DNA of 64,000 nt from Diospyros lotus (GCF_014633365.1 NC_068350.1:36819119-36883118), one strand, 5' to 3'; shown: positions 14,301 to 24,253, counted from the stretch's first letter. Program-made: numbers and translations. The notes: a model not told the origin generated them from the sequence alone.

Positions 14301-17300
14301 GGAATTGGAGGCAACCACTCCAATCCTCCAAGGCCACAAATGGACATTCCCCCGTTTGAAAGAGATAGACCTCGGTGGCGGATCCGGCGGTGTGAATGAG
14401 TGTTCTACCAATACCGAGTAGCTGAAAGGGAGAAAGTGAACATGGATGTAGCTTATTTGGATGATGCTGCAAACGCTTGGTTTTAGAATTGGAGTGATGA
14501 AGGGTGGAATGGAGTTGGACGGAATCTGCAACTGGTTCAAGGAGAAGACAAGAACGGATGTCATTGAGCACTTCAATAAGTTGAAATAGAAGGGAACGGT
14601 GGAGGAATATCAGGGGAACGAGGCATTGAGAAACAACCGTTTAGACTTCTCGATTTCATTGCAACTACAGGGATTGAGAAAATCAGACAAGCTTATATTG
14701 AAAAAGGGGATAGTAAGAAACTCAAACAGAAACAACGAGAGAGGATGCAGCCAAAGATGGGAAAGATGGATATTGATTATTACGTTCTTCATGATGCATT
14801 TTTCAAATATCAAACTAAACCTAAGTTGACAACACACGATGAACAGTATTTTGAAGGAAAAGAGTTTGAGGTAAAGCTAAGGGAGATGAAGCTAGGGATG
14901 CTATCACATGAACTAAAAGAAGCTATTGGAATGCCTAAAGGTGCTCCTCCCCCATGGCTCATCAATATGCAAAGATGATATGGTCCACCCCTTCTTATCC
15001 GCATTTGAAAATTCCTAGACTAAATGCTCCTATTTCCCTTGTTGATGAGTATGGTTGTCTGCTCCATGGTGATGCTTTTGGGGTTCTGCAACAAGATCAG
15101 CCCAACTATGAGGAAGAACCAATTGATAAGACCAAACATTGGGGTGATCTGGAGGAAGAGGAAGATAGTGCTCACGCAACAGATGAGAAGTATGAGGCTG
15201 ATGAGGTCCTAAGAATGGATGGTAGTTGCAAAATATGAGGAACAACCTGAATTGAATAAGGCAATTCAGAATGACAAGAAAGAAAAGGCAATTGCTGAAA
15301 GAGAGATTGAGATTCTACTAGAAGAAAAATCTACTAAAAGTGTGCCTTTGGTGTACTCCAGCAATCAGAAAGTAAAAGTCTCTCCACTTGAGGAGGTCTC
15401 TACCAGGGCCTAATGGGGCCCTAGGATATAATAAATTTTGTGCTCTCCAAAAAATAATAAAAATTATTGAAAATCACATTTATTGCATGGCACACTTTTC
15501 ATTGTTTGGTTTGGAAGCATTTTTCTCACACTTGAAAGAATTTATTGTATCTATTTGTATTTTTTGGGGCCCCAACCAGCAGCTCCTATATTTTTTGGGG
15601 GTCCCAAAAAATTGGGGGCCCTAGGCATAGGCCTCAGTGGCCTATGCCTTGGGTCAGCCCTGGTCTCTACTGAAGATGAAGAAGGAAAAGAGGTTGTGAA
15701 GCGAGGAGAGATGCAGCGTCACATCAGATTTTCGCCTGTAGAGAAGTTTGAATTTCTTTATATGATAGGAAATGATAGGGTTGCAGGACTGACAGCTCAT
15801 TTGGAACCATTTTTAATGACAAAGGTGGATGGCTGAACTTGGTGTTGCAACAAGTCAGAGTATTGTTACTGTTGAGGAAAAAGAAAAGAAAAGGGCAATA
15901 CAATATAAGAACAAGAAAAGGCAAAGAAGAAACCAATGGGTGAAGATGGGCATTGGATGAAGAAATAACGGCTCGATTGTAATAAGTTTCTTGGGGACAA
16001 GAAACCTTTCAAGGAGGGGGAATTATCACGACGCTAGGGGTATTAGAGGGGCAAAACTGTAATTGAGTTACAATTGTTGTTAGGAGATATTTTGTAATTC
16101 GGTTAGCAGCACATGAGAGCTGTTATTCTAGAATATGCTTCAGATTAGTTGTTAGTTAATGCCTACAAAAGGCTACTTGTAGGAGGATGGACGTTATCTT
16201 GATGAATGAATTATAATTTTGTTCTCTCTCCTAATTCTCCTAACTCTCTCGTTCCTTCTTCTCTTCTCCCTCAATTATCTTTGTTAAGTTATGTCCCTCC
16301 CTCCAATTCTTCTCTATTTTGTCCCGAATTCTTCCAAATTCCTTTCTAAACCCTAGCCAAATGCTAGGGTCGTGACAACATACAAGTCAAAACTACAAAC
16401 TAAATTATCCATAACAAGGGATTAAAGACAACATGCACAAGTGCAATTAAGGTTATTCAGACACGTGAGAAGAAGGGCAATTAATAGATATACCACTGAG
16501 GTGGGCAGATGAAATGGATAAGTAGTTGCACCCCCGGTTTCTAAAATAAATATCCAACTCTAACGGTAAGACTTGTGATATTGTTGTCATTATGCTTCAC
16601 CCTCTGTAGCTATTCACACCAGTGAGCCATATCTCATCTACATGGGACAGAACACAAGAATGAACTTCCCATACAGACAAGCCAAGACCCTCTTATGTCA
16701 ATTTATTAAGCTCCATAACTGGGATGCAAAAATTCAACTGGCAACCCACCCATTATAACTGAAAAGGCATAAGAATTAAAAACAAAACATCCACGGATAA
16801 AGCCAACATTTCAATCGGACTACCACTCCAAGTTGTGACTGGGGAAGAGATTGAGAAGGAATTGCTATCTAGTTTGAGATCCTAATTCCTAATCCAAAAT
16901 CAGAAATGCCAAGTTCGCTTCATAGATCATAAACTCCAAGGAAATTACTTTTTTTGCCAGTGCAAAAAAAGATTATCCATAAAATATAATAAGAAATGAA
17001 CTAGTTGCCACCTACACTTCAAGAATGATTTATAGTGTGAATTATCAATAATTTTTAAAACAGATCACCAATAAATTTACCATAATTCTGACTGAGATTA
17101 CCTAAGCAGTATGCACAAATAAATCTGCATCCATGCCGTTCCAGTGGACAATAATTAAAATGCAGATCTTATAACCCTAACTATCTCATACAATTAGCGA
17201 TCAGCAGAATATAGAACAAGTAAATCATCCACAATTCAGATTTACTAATCACATCGCTTAATTTGGGCAACAAATAAACACCCAACTCAGGGCTCGTATT

Positions 17301-17799
17301 AGTCCGGTGAAACAAAAGCGTTTCGCCCTTCACACGTCACGAAACAACAAATAATCCAACACGCACAACCTTCACGTATCGCCTTCTCTTTAATTTTTTA
17401 TGCAACGAACAGATAAGTCCGGACGAATAGAGCGAGCGATACAAACCTATCACACATGGTGGCGATGGTCTTGAAGGCCAAGATGAGGGAGCGATCGGGG
17501 TTGGAGCCGCGGTTCTGCCAGCGACCGAGGGAAGAGGACAGGAAGTCGGAGGTGACGCCGTTGGGCTTGGATATGACGGTGGAGAGGCCGCCATCGGTGA
17601 GGAGCGGGTTCGTCGGGCCGCCGACACGGACGGGGTCGTTGTCGGCGGACTCGTTGGCGAAGGTCCTCCACTCGGACGTCTCGTCGATGGAGTGCGATTC
17701 CAGCACCAGACCGCACTCCGAGCACACCGTATCCCCGGCCGAGTGGTCGAACACCACCTCCGTCGCTCTCTTGCAGTCCGAGCAGTACGCGTCGCCCAT
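95..17799 (-). CDS. TFIIB: Transcription initiation factor IIB (TFIIB), 3' end off window
   Basis: General RNA polymerase II initiation factor that bridges TBP-bound promoter DNA and polymerase in the nucleus. Coding exons on the minus strand: 17447-17799, 10593-10617, 5705-5834, 5482-5612, 5258-5346 and 95-171. All junctions are GT-AG and the phases agree, giving 268 complete codons of the roughly 312 usual for plant TFIIB; the C-terminal ~44 residues lie left of base 1. The N-terminal zinc ribbon shows CSDC (C6, C9) and CSEC (C26, C29). The B-reader follows (SEWRTF near residue 42), then [11 protein letters not shown], then cyclin fold 1 ([35 protein letters not shown]) and the start of cyclin fold 2 ([19 protein letters not shown]). 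Introns are 6829, 4758, 92, 135 and 5086 bp; the three long ones hold transposons. No coding lesion was seen, so the gene looks functional. The start is the first ATG of the zinc-ribbon frame. Confidence 0.95.
172..1262. other. TFIIB intron 5, proximal part
   Basis: Intronic sequence immediately after the last exon in the window. It contains a purine-rich stretch (about 340-560) and short open frames without recognisable domains. Nothing else could be supported. Confidence 0.6.
1908..2203 (+). pseudogene. DDT-domain-like gene fragment captured by the MULE
   Basis: One frame reads [15 protein letters not shown] then [10 protein letters not shown]. After a one-base frameshift near 2010 the next frame reads [15 protein letters not shown], then [19 protein letters not shown] and a lysine-rich tail (ALQKK). 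From memory this pattern resembles plant DDT-domain chromatin-remodelling proteins (the DLLMVWDF / LxLWPFSLEDFE type), but no search was possible. The frameshift and lack of a start make it a broken fragment, probably one captured exon. Confidence 0.55.
2292..2348. repeat. Compound GT/GA microsatellite ending in a 30-base G run
   Basis: Runs of GT, then GA, then about 30 consecutive G residues, inside the MULE. The homopolymer length may not be exact because such runs are prone to sequencing and assembly error. Confidence 0.9.
2695..5257. other. TFIIB intron 5, remainder
   Basis: AT-rich intron sequence. Around 2862-2925 there is a short match to a motif dispersed in plant genomes (a CCCACTATGTGGAGTCGGCT-type core), which recurs near 6340 and 47920. 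Open frames such as the one at 4066-4389 show no domain and no splice logic. No gene is supported. Confidence 0.6.
5835..8939. other. TFIIB intron 2, distal part
   Basis: AT-rich intron DNA. A short copy of the GTGGGGTTGG-type dispersed motif occurs near 6330-6370, and a C/T-rich stretch near 8380-8420. The 7841-8254 open frame has no recognisable domain. Nothing else could be supported. Confidence 0.55.
8940..9498 (-). mobile_element. Solo LTR in TFIIB intron 2
   Basis: On the minus strand this 559-bp block begins TGTTAGAAGAATGAGTGTGA and ends CTCCTAATCCTAACA, so its ends form the TGTTAG...CTAACA inverted pair typical of LTRs. A TATA-like TTTATAAATAGG lies within it, as expected of an LTR promoter. 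No gag or pol sequence adjoins either end. The flanking pentamers (TTTTA and GGTTC) do not match, so a clean insertion with target duplication is not shown. Superfamily is uncertain; copia is a guess from the general style. Confidence 0.65.
9499..10592. other. TFIIB intron 2, proximal part
   Basis: AT-rich intron DNA between the solo LTR and the microexon. I see no domain, RNA gene or transposon end in it. Confidence 0.55.
10593..10617 (-). other. TFIIB: 25-nt microexon of TFIIB (exon 2)
   Basis: This 25-base exon completes the arginine codon split at the end of exon 1 and adds LGLVATIK, the conserved link into the first cyclin fold. It has a CAG acceptor on one side and a GTATGC donor on the other. 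It lies between introns of 6.8 and 4.8 kb. Only this segment restores the conserved residues between TIATMCDR and DRANEIYK in frame. Gene finders easily miss an exon this short. Confidence 0.93.
10618..12004. other. TFIIB intron 1, 3' part
   Basis: AT-rich intron DNA between the microexon and the LTR retrotransposon, with nothing recognisable. Confidence 0.55.
12005..12340 (+). repeat. 5' LTR
   Basis: 336 bp, beginning TGTCACGACCCTAGGGG and ending GGTTGTGACA, so the tips form a TGTCAC/GTGACA inverted pair. It matches 16024-16377 with scattered substitutions and small indels. CCTATAAAAGG near 12143 is the likely LTR TATA box. Confidence 0.88.
12343..12358 (+). promoter_or_regulatory. Primer binding site, tRNA-Met type
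   Basis: TGGTATTAGAGTC two bases after the 5' LTR closely matches the initiator-methionine primer site TGGTATCAGAGC used by most plant LTR retrotransposons. Confidence 0.8.
12359..13938 (+). other. Retrotransposon 5' leader
   Basis: About 1.6 kb of untranslated leader with no conserved frame. A TATA-like ACTATAAATAG near 13099 followed by an LTR-like stretch suggests part of another LTR may be nested here, but I could not define its ends. Confidence 0.5.
13939..14610 (+). pseudogene. Decayed gypsy gag fragment
   Basis: The frame opens [17 protein letters not shown], close in style to the [14 protein letters not shown] start of the gag at 41257. Further in, a [14 protein letters not shown] pattern with [11 protein letters not shown] parallels the other gag's [17 protein letters not shown] and [11 protein letters not shown]. 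Several stops and frame changes interrupt it. The recognisable gag ends around GTVEEYQ at about 14605, where SF3B2 sequence begins. Confidence 0.75.
14612..15170 (+). pseudogene. Retrocopied fragment of splicing factor SF3B2 (SAP145)
   Basis: Across frames the translation reads [75 protein letters not shown], then [26 protein letters not shown] and [20 protein letters not shown]. This is the conserved central part of SF3B2, a subunit of the U2 and U12 snRNP SF3b complex. There are no introns, so it was copied from processed RNA. A stop follows INMQR, a frameshift lies just after it, and a glycine-rich stretch usual after LNAP is missing. It is a dead fragment inside the retrotransposon, not the functional gene. 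Confidence 0.85.
15171..16009 (+). other. Retrotransposon interior of unknown origin, split by a hAT element
   Basis: Past the SF3B2 match the sequence still looks coding ([15 protein letters not shown], then [16 protein letters not shown]). After the hAT insertion it continues with [16 protein letters not shown] and [18 protein letters not shown] occurs in the SF3B2 C-terminal region, but the rest does not match what I know of it. It may come from a second captured gene. Function unknown. Confidence 0.5.
15404..15662. mobile_element. Small non-autonomous hAT element, copy 1
   Basis: 259 bp with CAGGGCC at the left tip and CAGCCCTG at the right, and a perfect 8-bp target duplication GTCTCTAC at 15396-15403 and 15663-15670. 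CAGGG-type ends with 8-bp duplications define the hAT superfamily. It has no coding capacity. It interrupts the retrotransposon interior, so it arrived later. Confidence 0.9.
16024..16377 (+). repeat. 3' LTR
   Basis: 354 bp, the partner of 12005-12340. Its first dinucleotide is TA rather than TG, and it carries small insertions near its end. It ends CTAGGGTCGTGACA. The purine tract AAGGAGGGGGA immediately precedes it. Confidence 0.87.
16378..17446. other. TFIIB intron 1, 5' part
   Basis: AT-rich intron DNA between the retrotransposon and exon 1. The donor is GTTTGTATCG at 17446. Nothing else could be recognised. Confidence 0.6.
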
Positions 17800-18014
17800 T
17801 GGATTGCGAGCGATTGACTACGAGATCGCACGAGAAACTGTAACTGCTAGGGTTCAGATTCTCCTCTTTCTGGCTGTTTGTTTCCGTTTATCGCTTTCGT
17901 TTCGTTAGGCTTCGATTCTTTCTTCGCCGATCGCTCCCTTTTTCTCTCTATCTCCTCCTCCGCAACGAGAGGAAACGCGATGCAAATGCGATCGCTTTAG
18001 AGGGCAGACAGCCA

Positions 18015-18022
18015 ATTTATAT
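18015..18022 (-). promoter_or_regulatory. Putative TATA box of TFIIB
   Basis: On the minus strand the sequence reads ATATAAAT about 215 bp upstream of the TFIIB start codon. It lies just before a GC-richer 5' leader, and a CACGTG G-box sits a little further upstream at 18061-18066. Spacing to a transcription start near 17985 would be normal. No transcript data are available here. Confidence 0.5.
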
Positions 18023-18099
18023 GCGAGACGGGGGAAGGTTCAGAGAAGCGTTAGAAAAGTCACGTGGGTTTCGTGGCTGTCGCTTAGGTGGAGAATTGG

Positions 18100-21000
18100 G
18101 GCGCGTTTGGTTGCAAGGGCCTCGAGACAGGGAAAATTATCGAGTGCTATTGTGATAATAATATCGTAATTTAATAATAATTTATTATGTATTTAAATAT
18201 TTTTTAATTCAATATGTTGGGTAAGCTAATCTCAAATAATATTATATCACATATGGTATTAAATTAGCAAATAAATCGTGCAATATAAAAGTATAAGGGA
18301 AGTGGAAGGAGTCTTCCATGAGCACCCACGCGTCCAGCTCCAATTTTTCTTAAAGTCTCACTTTTATGGAATCTTAGCCAAGTGAATTAGGATAAGGTTG
18401 TAGACTTGATTTTAGACCAGTGAGGGAGAAGACTTGATTCTAGATTAGTTTAGGATAGAGGGAAAAGTTGATTTAATATGAGGTTTTGCTTACATAATTG
18501 ATAGGGGGGAGAACTAACCAAGGAAAGCTTTAGAATGCGATAGAGATGGTCTCGATTGAGGTTGGTGTTCATAATAGAGGATTCAACGCTAAAACGCAAA
18601 ATATTTATGCTTGCCAATTCATGATAACGACAAGTTTTTTAAGGATTTGAGTGTTAGTGTCTTCTATGTAGACCCCAATGACCATTACATATATGTTTAT
18701 TTATGTGGTTATTCTTTGTCGTATGATTTATGACGTGGATTTATATGTTTTGGGCACGTGGTGTGCGGGTTGTATTGGGCCATTCTCCAAAATCCTTACT
18801 AACATTTGTTTCTTATATATACTTGTTGAATATTGTGACTCATCATTGCTTTTCATCATTCTATGTAAGGGGAATACTTAAGTTGACGAGTTTGCTCAGT
18901 GGTGTTGGATCCTGTTCTTGAGTTCTAGACATGTGTATAGAGCTGTCTTGAAGAAACAGTCATGGATGTCGTTCTACTTTCACAATTTTATGGAATTTAT
19001 GTATTTTGTTGTCAACCTCATGTTTTGTAGTCAGAGATTATAGAGTATGGCACACGGTAGTATAAGAACTCATCTGCTAGCTGTGAGAAATTAGGCCATG
19101 GTTTCTATCCTATTGAGTTTAGTGTGTGTTTTGACTTGTATTATTGTTTTATATCATTCTATTGATGATCCTCTCACATATTCTTTATGTTAAGGAGGTT
19201 TCGGGAGGCGGGCCGTCACATATTTCTTATAACATTGTATTAGAGTTCTCATGCTTATGAAACATAAGATTGATTATTAACAAAATTTGCTATTTTTCAT
19301 CATTCTTCGCCTTTATTTTTGCTATGGGATCTCTTGCCTTCAATATTTGTTGCAACCTTTTTTCTAGTATTATTGATTTTGTGTTGCACTTTATTTACTA
19401 TTCTCTATCTCATCATAGTTGTTATAACTTCATAGTATTTTAACACAATTTGAAATCATTTTCAAACATTCCAAACTCATAGAATTTACAAAGCATCTCG
19501 AACTTTTGAAATTTTCAACACTTATCGTAAACTTTTCAAACTATGGCCTCCAAATTTCTCACTATTATCTACAGAGTCAATTTGTTATTACAAATTAATT
19601 TATGAGATAAACATTAGAAATGTGGTTTAAATTATATCAGATTACGTATGATTATATTATAAGAGTGTTTGATTACTGAGAAATAAATGATTAGTTGGCC
19701 TCTCACGCAAATTTTTCGAGTTGTTGCCCGATTGGTGGTGCAAGAAAAGGTTGGGCACGAACCCTAATTGGTTTAGGGTAGGGGTTGTTTTACTATTAAT
19801 TTATTATTATTGTTGTTATTATTATTTTTAATTTTGGGATATAATTATGAAAATTATTTAATTAAATATGATTTTGGTCCTATATTTGAAATAAAACTCT
19901 TGGGCCCAAAGTTGGGTAATGGGCCAGACCCAACTTTGGTTTATTAGCACATTTATTTTTTATTAAACTGAAGCCCAAAGGCCCAAGGGCTCATTTCATG
20001 ATTTCATTATTAACAACCCAAGCTTTTAAGTAAAGGCCTGGGGCCTAAAAGTCCAACTTGAATTTGCTAAATGGTTGAGCCCAGGCCCATTGTGGTAAAA
20101 TTGGGAGCTAATAGGTTAGACCAAATTGTATTGTCACCCACTGGCCAATTGGTTTAATTAAATAAAAATTCATTTGTCCTAAGAGAAATTGATACAAGAA
20201 TCGGTGGATACGCTTCTTGATAATAGAATTCGTGAACAACCAATGAGAGATTGTCATAATAGAGTTTACGAGTTATTTTTAGATGTAATTGAAGGCAAAT
20301 AGGGAAGATTTCGTAAGAACTTACTTGCTCAGTAAATGAATTGAATATTCCAAGTGTTCCATTATTGTCGAATTTACCAAAAAACTATAAAACCTAAACA
20401 ATGTTTTAATTTGGATTTTTAACCTAAAGTGTGTTTGATGCATGAATATATTCTTTTAATTTTTAACTTTATGAGTTTTTTTATTTTTAATATTTATGAG
20501 ATTGTTTTAATTTTATTGGATTGTATTAATTATTGAACTTCACTGACTATGTTTCTTATATTTTTCAAACCGTTCAAGTTATAGTTTGAATGATTTAAAA
20601 TATGTAATGTTTTAGTTACAATTTAAAAGATAACTAAATCGGCATTGATAATTTAGTTAAAAAGGCATTTTTGAAACCGCCTTAACCAAATCATTTTACA
20701 TATGATTTTACAATAGAAGACGGTTTGGAAGTGCATTTAACATTTTTCAAATTCGATACTTGTTGTGTTCATGAATTTCTTGAATTCTTCGGTGTAGGTT
20801 AATATTTTTTTATTGCATGAAAAATACTTTAAAAAAATAAAGTAGTAAAAATTTATTATTTTCAAAAAAAATAGTTGTAACATTCATTTATATATTGTAA
20901 CATCAATGATTCTCTTATTTATATCATTTTTTGTATCTCAGGTAAATATTTTAAAAAATAATTTTTAATAATTAAAATATAAAATTTTGATGTTTTATAT

Positions 21001-21470
21001 ATTAGAGGTCGAATATCATATTTTTTAATTGTTAAAAGAACACAATAAACCAATCAAGTTATTCAAATACTGCCAACTAGAAGCGTATCACTTATGAAAA
21101 TTGTCGCGTTCATACACGCAGTAATTAAAACCTTTCCCAATATAGGATAAAACTATTTGTACAGAAGAGGGTGTACAGAAAACTTACAAAATAATGAAAT
21201 AACCAAATTACTCATCTGATAAATGATCCAGAAGACTCTTTCTCATTTGTATCTCTCTCGCCCTCGTCGCTTGTCGACAGCTGCCGCCCGTTACACCTCA
21301 GTTGGTTTGGGTGGTCGCCGGTTATTAGAGGTTGCAGCAGAGACAAAGTGGCAAGACATAAAGGAAAGGTAACGAGAGACAGCGAGATGGTGAGGGTACA
21401 ACGACGATAAGAGGCGAGGCAATGGTGAGAGCGGGCAGGAAGAGAGGCGAGAGAGAAAAAAAAATGAACA
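18100..21470. other. Intergenic DNA, probable old retrotransposon remnants
   Basis: No gene. A GGGCCGTCACA motif near 19210 followed by TTGTATTAGAGTTC resembles an LTR end plus primer site of a gypsy element, but no partner LTR or coding sequence was found. A block at 20950-21120 shares segments with 21800-22010 in rearranged order. A GC-richer patch lies at 21250-21450. Confidence 0.4.
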
Positions 21471-21478
21471 AATTATGA

Positions 21479-21516
21479 TATATCACGATATTTTGATATC
21501 AAAATATCACGATATA
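21479..21516. repeat. 38-bp near-perfect palindrome
   Basis: Centred on TTTTGATATCAAAA, with arms of about 19 bases differing at two positions. The ATATCACGATAT unit is also repeated directly. Probably the core of a decayed foldback element. Confidence 0.7.
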
Positions 21517-22596
21517 TCACGTCTGTAAAAAATTATATGAATCCTTTTATATAAATAACGCGATCCGCAAGATAAGAAGACTGGTCTTACAAGTGGCTGT
21601 TTGGATTTCCCATCTTACCCTTTTTATAGTATTGTATGGGTCAAGCCGCACTTTTCTGTCTGTGTATGTATATATATACGTATATATCTTAACGTACATC
21701 TTCTAACGGTCCAATTCTGAGAGCGGATTGGGACTTCACCAGTCAGAAACTCCAGAGGAAAGTCAGACTTTGCACACATGTGCACATATTTTTTAATATA
21801 TTTGTATATTAAAAATTAAATTATTCAAATACTATCAATTAATTATTTACGTGCTGTGTCGCTTATAACAATTAATATTTTTATACATGCGCTAATATTA
21901 TTTTACGTAATGATTTAAAATAATAATTTTTAATTTTTAATAATTGAGATATCAAATTTTAATATTTTATATATCAGAAACTAAATGTTATATTTTTTAA
22001 TTAATGAAGTGACACCGTATATATTAATTCATATATATATATATATTCATGTATATCAATATAGTTGCATCTTGTATGACATATTATTTTGAAGAAAAAA
22101 TGTTTAAAAATAATTATTAAGTTATTTTTGAAGATTAATTAGTCTCCCGTGTTTATATTGATAAACAATAAAGAGACGACACATGTCTTTTCATCCCATT
22201 CAATTTTGGAGATTAAGTATGGACATCTAATTCATGAATTTTTGTTCCAATTATCTAAGCCTAGCATTTATCAATATCTAGTGAGATAAACTCTTTATTA
22301 ACCTTCAATAATTGAGCATATAAGTATTAAAGGCAACTCTAAGTATCTTAACTCCTTTCATCATCTCTAAATAATTTGAGACCAACGTTGTCTTTATTTG
22401 GTTCACCTCAAGAATTTAGGGCTCATGTTATCTCTATCTAAAATTATAAGTAGTGTCAATTGAAGGCCTATATCTAAGGTCTTCAAAAAGAATCATACTA
22501 TTTGTACATCACTTTTGTACATCTTGAAGTACATAAACGGGTATTATAATCAAAATACTCCTCATCTTCATGCGTCTCATGAGGGATTTTTTTGTC

Positions 22597-22644
22597 ATTG
22601 GTACACTTTTGTGTAGCTCAAAGTGTACACAAAAGTATACCAAT
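22597..22644. repeat. Hairpin with ~18-bp arms
   Basis: TTGGTACACTTTTGTGTA is followed about 8 bases later by its near-complement TACACAAAAGTATACCAA. The single stem-loop is flanked by AT-rich DNA. No mature small-RNA evidence is available. Confidence 0.65.
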
Positions 22645-23044
22645 AGTATTTTTCCTTCAAAAAGAGAGGGGTCCAAAAAAATAGCACACTTGGAGAAGGA
22701 CGATAGACATAAAAAAAATATGCCAAAGAGTCAAAGAAATGCTGGAGGAAAAAGACTGTAGAGGCCGACGAAAAGAATGAGACCAGGAGCAAGAGACGAC
22801 AAATGCACTGTTACTGATCAGACAGAGATGATATTACTAGGTTCTTGCATAAGACAACGGGAGACATAAAGAAAGAAAGTTACGGTCGATTGCGTCGCTA
22901 TTGGCTATCCCCTAAGGCCATATCAACTCTTAAACTAACTATGATTATAAAGATGAAAGTTAAGCATTTTTAGGAGTACTCGTGCATGAGGGCCCACCTA
23001 TACATCGAATGAGTAATATTTTGTCACATTAATTTTTGAGTCAT

Positions 23045-23204
23045 GTTACTCTTACACCATTGTGTATATTTTAGGCTACATAATAGTGTAAGAATGTCTA
23101 AAATACTCTGCACCTCATTGTGCCTCATTTAAGGCTCAGGAATATTTTAGATATTCTTATACCATTGTATAACCTAAAATATACATAATGATATAAGAAT
23201 AATA
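23045..23204. mobile_element. Foldback MITE with nested inverted repeats
   Basis: Two ~66-bp arms (23045-23110 and 23139-23204) are imperfect inverted copies of one another, separated by a short spacer. The left arm is itself palindromic: CTTACACCATTGTGTA pairs with TACATAATAGTGTAAG. No clear target duplication was identified. Confidence 0.65.
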
Positions 23205-24253
23205 TTTTTTTTAATTTTTATACGAGCGAGTAAATACACGTAGTGTCAAGTGTGCTTTATATACACCATTATTATAAAGATGGTATCTTTAGTGGGGGCG
23301 CGTCATGTGGATGGCAAGGTCTAGTCATGCTCATGCATGCAACTTTAAGGCTGTACAAGCAGCACGTGCGTGTCATGTTCCACGCCACGTGCTCCGATTC
23401 TGTTCATCTAATGTTCCATTCATCATCAGATCGAGCCTAGATCTAATGTCCTGCCTACTTGTTCGTCCAACAAAAATTAATTATATTATTTAAATAATAT
23501 ATACTATTAAAAAACAATTATTTTTTAACCATATATATTATTTTTTAATTTTGTTGTTTAATTTTATAAATTTCTAAAATAATTACTATTAATAATATAT
23601 ATTATTTGAGTGATATGACTAATTTTTATTAAAATTATCATTTTTGCACAATTTTTTTGAATTTCAACAAAAAAGATAAATTACAGGTGAAGATTTTGTC
23701 TCATTGCGTAATACAAGAAATCGAATTTACAATCTATTGGTGCGAATCTCAGCTTATCATAACCCAACGACTTAACTTATGTTAGAAGAATGATTGATTT
23801 TTATTAGATGAACAACTAAAGGAATAGTAAATCTCGACTTCATCGTATGACATGACACTTCGTATCGTCCCATGCTTCCAACCTTCATATTAATTTTTAT
23901 AACATAACGTTTGATCTTGAACGTATCAAAAAAATTAAGGTTTTATATTTTAATTATTAAATATTTAATACTTTTGTATTTAATTATAAATCAAATCAGA
24001 CTTCATAACGTCTGGGGGAGGCTACTTCTTTCTTTGTTATTAATACTTGGGGAAGGCACGTCTCAAGTCCAAGTCTTATATTTATTAACAATTTACAAGT
24101 TGAGAATGGCACCACTAAGATTTGTTAAATTGGAGTTGTAATTGGTTTAGTCTCGATCTTTTTTATCGACAATTTAGATGAATTCATTTGAATCGGTCTC
24201 CAAATATGGTGTATTGTAGGTTGTCTAAGATAGGAGAGACTAAAAGTTTGATT

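Larger units (their letters stand above)
12005..16377 (+). mobile_element. Non-autonomous gypsy-type LTR retrotransposon in TFIIB intron 1
   Basis: Two similar LTRs bound a 3.7-kb interior. A tRNA-Met-like primer site (TGGTATTAGAGTC) directly follows the 5' LTR, and a purine tract (AAGGAGGGGGA) precedes the 3' LTR. The interior starts with a long leader, then a decayed gag fragment whose sequence resembles the gag at 40289-41257. Where protease, reverse transcriptase and integrase should be, there is a fragment of the host splicing factor SF3B2. No pol domain was found. The element therefore looks like a gene-capturing derivative mobilised in trans. Flanking bases (GCCAT before, ACATA after) give no convincing target duplication, so exact ends carry some doubt. 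Confidence 0.85.

Noticed and set aside
14110..14576. Minus-strand frames of 119-153 aa
   Set aside because: They are antisense to the decayed gag of the retrotransposon and have no homology that I recognise.
17450..17908. Long open frames on both strands over TFIIB exon 1 (17456-17908 plus, 17337-17831 and 17450-17725 minus)
   Set aside because: They overlap the GC-rich TFIIB exon in other frames and lack any domain; the TFIIB frame has conserved zinc-ribbon residues.
19200..19250. Possible gypsy LTR end and primer site
   Set aside because: The GGGCCGTCACA and TTGTATTAGAGTTC words are suggestive, but they are about 20 bp apart and there is no partner LTR or coding sequence.
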